This document shows, one piece after another, positions 6,243-9,779 of a stretch of DNA of 9,779 nt. Where the stretch lies: contig JAEZCF010000063.1 of NCBI GenBank assembly GCA_023430045.1, positions 1 to 9,779 on the forward strand. Direction: 5' to 3'. Below the pieces are notes generated by a model. The model was not told the origin of the DNA, ran no database searches, and saw only the letters and a program-made list of their open reading frames with translations. The first letter of the stretch is position 1. Each line of letters opens with the position of its first letter. The position numbers were made by a program, and so were the translations under genes. The DNA comes from Pseudomonadota bacterium. GTDB taxonomy: Bacteria; Pseudomonadota; Gammaproteobacteria; Xanthomonadales; Xanthomonadaceae.

Positions 6243-6826
6243 GCGGTCACACGGGAAGGAAAGATGGTGCTCGCGTCGGTGCAGATCGCATCCACCGATA
6301 CATCCCAGGAGGCGATCGGCACGGCGGGAACCTGCTGCACGGCAAATGCCGCGCCGACCAGCCACGGCGGAGCCGGATGGTCGTGCCGGAACGCGAAGCT
6401 GCGATCATACCAGCCACCTCCCATTCCAAGGCGGCCGCCCCTGTCATCGAAGCCGACCAGGGGCGTGACCACCAGGGCCATCTGCTCGGCCGCCAGGCTG
6501 TCGGAAGCATCCAGGTCGGGCTCGGGAATGCCGAAGCGGTTCTGCCGCAGGGGTTGCCCCGGGCGCCACGGTGCAAAGCGCAGCACCTGCTCGTGCAGCA
6601 CCGGCAGGCAGTAGACCACGTCCTGCGGCAAGGTCAGCTGCCAGCGGTGCAGGGCGATTTCGCCATCCATCGCCCAGTAGCCGGCAACATGGCCACTGCG
6701 AGGTGCGAAGGGAAGCGAAAGCAGGCGGGTCGCAAGCTGGTCGGCAGCCTCGATACGGGCGGCGGCCGGCAGCTCGCGCCGGCGTTGCCGCAACTGGATG
6801 CGCAACGGCTGGCGCGGATCGGTCAT
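6239..6826 (-). CDS. ygfA: 5-formyltetrahydrofolate cyclo-ligase
   Basis: This enzyme (5-FCL, also called MTHFS) uses ATP to turn 5-formyltetrahydrofolate into 5,10-methenyltetrahydrofolate, returning stored or inhibitory folate to the one-carbon pool. The 195-aa protein shows the basic N-terminal helix (LRIQLRQRRREL, 8-19), GYWAMDGEI at 49-57, FGIPEP at 98-103, VVTPLVGFDDRGGRLGMGGG near 119-138 and the nucleotide/phosphate loop RLGMGGGWYDR at 132-142. The start at 6826 is chosen because it gives the normal family length. The frame stays open to 6946, but that part runs through the 6S RNA 3' end and its terminator. The order 6S RNA then ygfA matches E. coli ssrS-ygfA, so part of its expression may come from readthrough of the 6S terminator. 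It overlaps the EVE gene by ATGA. Confidence 0.95.
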   Translation of the reverse strand: MTDPRQPLRIQLRQRRRELPAAARIEAADQLATRLLSLPFAPRSGHVAGYWAMDGEIALHRWQLTLPQDVVYCLPVLHEQVLRFAPWRPGQPLRQNRFGIPEPDLDASDSLAAEQMALVVTPLVGFDDRGGRLGMGGGWYDRSFAFRHDHPAPPWLVGAAFAVQQVPAVPIASWDVSVDAICTDASTIFPSRVTA

Positions 6827-6877
6827 CGTCGGGCTCGGCTTGGGGAAACCGGCCCATTGTGCCGCGCCGCCGGCTGT

Positions 6878-6914
6878 AAAAGACAAGGGCGGCATCCGAA
6901 GACGCCGCCCTTGT
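6878..6914 (-). terminator. Rho-independent terminator of 6S RNA with UUCG loop
   Basis: On the minus strand the arms at 6914-6901 and 6896-6883 form a 14-bp stem, including one G-U pair, closed by a C(UUCG)G tetraloop at 6900-6897. A short U run follows at 6881-6878. The stem starts within a few bases of the 6S RNA 3' end and finishes about 50 bases before the ygfA start codon. It therefore separates the RNA gene from the folate gene and sets how much readthrough ygfA receives. Confidence 0.85.
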
Positions 6915-6919
6915 GGAAT

Positions 6920-7110
6920 ATTGCATTCTCCGCGATGTCGATGCATGCGAAACGACCTTGAACCCGGGGGCTCAAGTGGGAACGCTGGGGAACCATCGGG
7001 CTTCCCGCTGCAAGGCGGACATGCACTCCCGGCGCCGTCGCGCTCCCGGTGTCGTTCTTAAGGGACAAGGCGAATGTTTGCACATGCCGTCGAGTACCGC
7101 AGAGAACGCA
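6920..7110 (-). ncRNA. ssrS: 6S RNA
   Basis: 6S RNA binds the housekeeping sigma-70 RNA polymerase holoenzyme in stationary phase by imitating an open promoter, and is a template for short product RNAs on recovery. The call rests on position and structure. The region lies between zapA and the 5-FCL gene, as in E. coli. Bases 7110-7096 and 6936-6922 form a 15-bp closing stem (three G-U pairs) with the familiar UUCUCUGCGG/CGCGGAGAAU look. Bases 6957-6976 form an 8-bp stem-loop of the CUUGA...UCAAG type, corresponding to the E. coli 3' hairpin with CUUGAACC and GGUUCAAG arms. The predicted length, about 190 nt, is typical. Ends are approximate: the 5' end is set from the -10 box at 7116-7121 and the 3' end from the closing stem and terminator. 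A 3' extension of several bases is possible. Confidence 0.85.
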
Positions 7111-7115
7111 CACGC

Positions 7116-7121
7116 AGTATA
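7116..7121 (-). promoter_or_regulatory. Probable -10 box of the 6S RNA promoter
   Basis: TATACT on the minus strand differs from TATAAT at one position and ends 5-7 bases before the inferred 6S RNA 5' end. No good -35 hexamer is found 16-18 bases upstream. The span 7122-7160 otherwise holds nothing I can name. Confidence 0.45.
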
Positions 7122-7167
7122 GCCGCGCCAGCACGGATACGCAGGCCGTTCGTCGGCAACGTTCATG

Positions 7168-7226
7168 AAAAAAAAAGGGGGGACGGAGGTGGTTAATTGC
7201 AATAAACCACCTCCGTCCCCTTTTTT
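7168..7226 (-). terminator. Terminator palindrome after zapA, same family as at 1345-1398
   Basis: The arms at 7179-7198 and 7201-7220 pair at 19 of 20 positions (A7195 against A7204 is the mismatch) around a 2-base centre. Read in the zapA direction (minus strand), the stem is followed by extra C's and then nine T's at 7176-7168, a strong intrinsic terminator. On the other strand it is followed by T6. It lies between the zapA stop codon (7233-7235) and the 6S RNA promoter, so it should insulate 6S RNA from zapA transcription. The 16-base arm core GGGGACGGAGGTGGTT is shared exactly with one arm of the palindrome after hemL. Confidence 0.8.
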
Positions 7227-7232
7227 CCGGGG

Positions 7233-7523
7233 TCAGCCGTCGATGGCGCGGTCGAGGCGGCGGTTCAGATCGGCCAGGGTCTGCTGCAGGGCGACGGCCT
7301 GGCGGGCATTCTCATCGCGCAGCTGTTGCAGTTCGTGGGCCAGGTTCAGTGCGGCCAGCACCGCCACCCGGTCCACCGCCGCCATGCGGTTGCTGCCGCG
7401 GATCTCGCGCATCTTCGCATCCAGCAGCCGCGAGGCCGCCATCAGGCTGTCGCGCTCGTCCGCGCCGACACCCACGGTGTAATCGCGGTCCAGGATGCGG
7501 ACATTGACCGGTTCGGCACTCAT
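7233..7523 (-). CDS. zapA: Cell division protein ZapA
   Basis: ZapA binds and crosslinks FtsZ protofilaments and stabilises the Z-ring at mid-cell. The 96-aa protein has the ZapA domain in the first 65 residues (VNVRILDRDYTVGV at 6-19, then SLMAASRLLDAKMREIR at 26-42 and AVDRVAVLAALNLAHEL at 49-65). A C-terminal coiled-coil helix to about residue 92 mediates the dimer and tetramer. GGAG 8 bases upstream supports the start at 7523. The ATG overlaps the stop of the upstream TIGR02449 gene by ATGA. Its own stop is followed by the terminator palindrome and 6S RNA, the order known from E. coli zapA-ssrS-ygfA. Confidence 0.95.
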   Translation of the reverse strand: MSAEPVNVRILDRDYTVGVGADERDSLMAASRLLDAKMREIRGSNRMAAVDRVAVLAALNLAHELQQLRDENARQAVALQQTLADLNRRLDRAIDG

Positions 7524-7741
7524 GTGTGCTGCTCCAGGGACTTCAGGCGGGTGATCATCGCTTCGACCCGCGACCGTGCCTGTTCGTTCTTGGTCAGCAG
7601 CGTCGAACGTTCGGCCACCAGCTGTTCCTGCTGGTGCCGCAGGCTGCGGTTCTCGTCCGCCAGCCGCTGGTTGCGCTCAAGCAGCGCCTCCACCCGGGCG
7701 GCGAAGGCCTGCAACTGGTCGAGGGGACGGGTGGGATCCAT
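7520..7741 (-). CDS. TIGR02449-family coiled-coil protein (ZapB-like?)
   Basis: This small 73-aa protein is almost entirely one predicted coiled coil. From residue 7 to 70 hydrophobic residues recur in heptads among many Arg, Glu and Gln (LDQLQAFAARVEALLERNQR, then LRHQQEQLVAERSTLL). There is no cysteine, signal peptide or membrane segment. It matches my memory of TIGR02449, a family of short proteins found directly before zapA in gammaproteobacteria. Its size, coiled-coil form and ATGA coupling to zapA suggest a division role, perhaps like ZapB, which also is a short coiled coil that partners ZapA. That role is an inference. The start at 7741 gives the compact family form. No strong Shine-Dalgarno sequence is seen, and a longer frame upstream has no coiled-coil character. 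Confidence 0.85.
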   Translation of the reverse strand: MDPTRPLDQLQAFAARVEALLERNQRLADENRSLRHQQEQLVAERSTLLTKNEQARSRVEAMITRLKSLEQHT

Positions 7742-7881
7742 GGCGGCAAGAGTCTCAGGGCCGGTGATGACGGTCAAGCGACACAGGAGTGGGCTGCGAT
7801 GGCCCGCCCTACGTTCTAAACTAGCCCATCGGCGACACGCGCGGCATGCGCGGGGCGCCTCCTTCACACAAGAGCCTGACG

Positions 7882-8430
7882 ATGACCGAACTTCCCTCCG
7901 TCGACGACGTTTCCCGCGCCAGCCAGGAACTGGACCTGGGCGCCACGCCGGCTGAACTGCATGGTGGCCTGTGCGGTTGGTTGGCCGCGGGCGGTGCCCC
8001 CGGCAACGATTGGCCGGCGCGCGTCCTGGCCGATGATGCGCTGAGGCCGGTGGCTGATGGCAGCGTGCTGGCGCAGCTGCTGCAGGTCACCCTTCAGCAA
8101 CTGGAGGACCGCGACTTCGGCTTCGAACTGCTGCTCACCGACAGTGGCGATACCGCCGTGCAGGTGGATGCGCTGTTCAACTGGGCGCGTGCGTTCCTGG
8201 GCGGCTTCGGCCTCGGCTCCGGGCAACGCCGGCCAGCCCTGTCCGAAGAAGGCGAAGAAGCGCTGAACGACCTGGCCAAGCTCGCCCAGGCCTCCAGCGA
8301 GGACTTCGACAGCGATGGTGAAGAGGACGACGAAGCGCTGGCCGAGATCGAGGAGTTCATCCGCGTGGCGGTCCTGCTGCTGCACGGTGACTGCGTGATG
8401 GCCGCGCGTCACCGGCAGCGCCTGAACTGA
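7882..8430 (+). CDS. ygfB: YgfB / UPF0149 family protein
   Basis: The 182-aa predicted cytoplasmic protein is of the UPF0149 (YgfB/YecA-like) family, mostly helical. Visible landmarks are ATPAELHGGLCGWLAAG at 21-37, FELLLTD at 81-87, LFNWARAFLGGFGLG at 98-112 and EIEEFIRVAVLLLH at 155-168. A strongly acidic stretch lies at 139-158 (DFDSDGEEDDEALAEIEE). Most members lack a known enzymatic activity. In Pseudomonas aeruginosa YgfB has been linked to control of ampDh3 expression and beta-lactam response. That knowledge may or may not transfer. The start at 7882 fits the family N-terminus and has a weak AAGAG upstream. The gene is divergent from the TIGR02449-zapA operon across 140 bases and is coupled to pepP by TGATG, as in the E. 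coli ygfB-pepP order. Confidence 0.93.
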   Translation: MTELPSVDDVSRASQELDLGATPAELHGGLCGWLAAGGAPGNDWPARVLADDALRPVADGSVLAQLLQVTLQQLEDRDFGFELLLTDSGDTAVQVDALFNWARAFLGGFGLGSGQRRPALSEEGEEALNDLAKLAQASSEDFDSDGEEDDEALAEIEEFIRVAVLLLHGDCVMAARHRQRLN

Positions 8431-9776
8431 TGGCGGGCGGGCGGATGGACCTGCGCCAGTGCACGGGCATCAGCGCGGCCGAGTACAGGCGCCGCCGCCG
8501 CCAGTTGATGGAAATGGCCGGCGACGACGCCATCCTGGTGCTGCCGGCGGCATCGGAAAAGGTGCGCAGCCTGGATACCCACTATCCGTATCGCCAGGAT
8601 TCGGATTTCTGGTACCTGGGCGGGTTTCCGGAGCCGGAAGCGGTGCTGGTGCTGATTCCGGGCCGCCGACACGGCGAGACGATCCTGTTCTGCCGCGAGC
8701 GCGATCCGGAGCGTGAAGGGTGGGATGGCAGCCGTGCCGGCACCGAAGGGGCGGTACAGGGATACGGCATGGACGATGCCTACCCGATCGACGACTTGGA
8801 CGACATTCTTCCCGGCCTGCTGGAGGGACGTTCGCGGGTGTACTACCACTTCGGACGCGATGCGGAATTCGATCTCAAGCTGATCGGGTGGGTGAACCGT
8901 GTGCGTTCGCAGGTGCGGCATGGCGCGCAGCCGCCGCACGAATTCCTGGAGCTGGGCCATCTGCTGCATGAGCAGCGGCTGTTCAAGTCCGCCGCGGAAA
9001 TCGCCTTGATGGAACAGGCGGCGCGGATCAGCGTGCAGGCGCACCGTGCAGCCATGCAGGCCGCGCATGCGGGCATCCATGAGTACGAACTGCAGGCGGA
9101 GCTGGAGCGGGTGTTCCGCGCGAATGACGCCTGTCCTGCCTATTCCAGCATTGTTGGTGCGGGACGCAACGGTTGCATCCTGCATTACCGCGACAACGCC
9201 GCACGCGTGCGCGAGGGGGAACTGGTGCTGATCGATGCGGGTGCCGAATATCGTGGATACGCCAGCGATATCACGCGCACGTTCCCGGTGAGCGGACGTT
9301 TCAGCGCCGAGCAGCGCGCGCTGCATGATCTGGTGGGCGCGGCACAGGCGGCTGCGCTTGAGCAGGCCCGTCCTGGAACGCCCTATGAAGCGGGCCATCT
9401 GGCCGCAGTGCAGACGTTGACCGAAGGACTGCTGCGTCTGGGGCTGCTCAAGGGATCGCTGGAGCAGAACATCACGGGTGAACAGTACAAACGTTTCTAC
9501 CGGCACAAGACCGGGCACTGGATCGGCCTGGATGTGCATGACGTCGGCGATTATCGCCTGGCCGGCGATTCGCGTCTGCTGGAGCCGGGGATGGTATTCA
9601 CCATCGAGCCGGGGGTGTATGTCGATGCCGGCGACACGACGGTGGAGGCGCGCTGGCGAGGCATCGGCATCCGTACCGAGGATGACGTGCTGATCACCGA
9701 TGATGGTCATCGGGTGCTGACCGAAGGCCTGGCGCGCAGTGCCGACGAGATCGAAGCGTTCATGGCAGGGGAGTGA
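8430..9776 (+). CDS. pepP: Xaa-Pro aminopeptidase (aminopeptidase P)
   Basis: This cytoplasmic metallopeptidase removes N-terminal residues that precede proline. The 448-aa protein has an N-terminal creatinase-like domain (residues about 10-180, with YPYRQDSDFWYLGGFPEPEA at 52-71) and a C-terminal pita-bread M24 domain. All five metal ligands are found: Asp269 and Asp280 (LIDAGAEYRGYASDITRTFP), His363 (HKTGHWIGLDVHDVG), Glu393 (TIEPGVY) and Glu417 (GIRTEDD). His252 in CILHY and His370 also match the active site of E. coli PepP. The ATG at 8430 shares one base with the ygfB stop codon (TGATG), which suggests termination-reinitiation. ATG at 8445 would remove five residues and is an equally plausible start. 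The window ends 3 bases after the stop codon. In E. coli ubiH follows, so a ubiquinone hydroxylase gene may lie just outside. Confidence 0.97.
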   Translation: MAGGRMDLRQCTGISAAEYRRRRRQLMEMAGDDAILVLPAASEKVRSLDTHYPYRQDSDFWYLGGFPEPEAVLVLIPGRRHGETILFCRERDPEREGWDGSRAGTEGAVQGYGMDDAYPIDDLDDILPGLLEGRSRVYYHFGRDAEFDLKLIGWVNRVRSQVRHGAQPPHEFLELGHLLHEQRLFKSAAEIALMEQAARISVQAHRAAMQAAHAGIHEYELQAELERVFRANDACPAYSSIVGAGRNGCILHYRDNAARVREGELVLIDAGAEYRGYASDITRTFPVSGRFSAEQRALHDLVGAAQAAALEQARPGTPYEAGHLAAVQTLTEGLLRLGLLKGSLEQNITGEQYKRFYRHKTGHWIGLDVHDVGDYRLAGDSRLLEPGMVFTIEPGVYVDAGDTTVEARWRGIGIRTEDDVLITDDGHRVLTEGLARSADEIEAFMAGE

Positions 9777-9779
9777 GGA

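Noticed and set aside
8409..9710. A 433-codon open frame on the minus strand opposite pepP.
   Set aside because: The plus-strand frame has all five M24 metal ligands and the full PepP pattern. The antisense frame shows no recognisable domain and is rich in Arg, His and Gln, as expected for the reverse of G+C-rich coding DNA.

Overview
The window reads as ordinary chromosomal core DNA of a G+C-rich gammaproteobacterium of the Xanthomonadaceae (Lysobacteraceae), most likely Stenotrophomonas or a close relative. Three things point there: strongly G/C-biased third codon positions throughout; the block zapA - 6S RNA - 5-formyltetrahydrofolate cyclo-ligase facing ygfB - pepP, which is also the E. 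coli arrangement; and GTAG-headed REP-like hairpins of the kind called SMAG in S. maltophilia. The genus is inferred from these traits, not from a database match.

Layout. Bases 1-164 are non-coding and hold two tandem REP-like units. A HAD-family hydrolase (165-809, minus) is divergent from an exported azurin (889-1341, plus). Azurin converges on hemL, and a 54-bp palindrome fills nearly the whole gap between the two stop codons. thiE and hemL (3325-1410, minus) overlap by ATGA and are divergent from a small rubredoxin (3395-3586, plus). A minus-strand run follows, in transcription order: TIGR02449-family coiled-coil protein, zapA, 6S RNA, 5-formyl-THF cyclo-ligase, EVE-domain protein, rpiA, DUF192 lipoprotein, SirB1/TPR protein (7741 down to 3664). 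A second copy of the palindrome family closes zapA. A separate UUCG-loop terminator closes 6S RNA before the cyclo-ligase gene. On the plus strand ygfB (UPF0149) and pepP (7882-9776) start a second operon that runs toward the right edge.

How the genes work together. The content is housekeeping: tetrapyrrole synthesis (HemL), thiamin synthesis (ThiE), pentose phosphate (RpiA), folate repair (5-FCL), cell division (ZapA and a possible ZapB-like partner), global transcription control (6S RNA), proline peptidase (PepP) and small electron carriers (azurin, rubredoxin). Several neighbours are translationally coupled: thiE/hemL, TIGR02449/zapA and 5-FCL/EVE by ATGA, and ygfB/pepP by TGATG.

I see no defence system, phage, insertion sequence, CRISPR array or clearly transferred cargo, and no convincing undescribed system. 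The most interesting signals are non-coding: the two related palindromes joined to stop codons, the REP-like tandem units at the left edge, and the 6S RNA with its own terminator.
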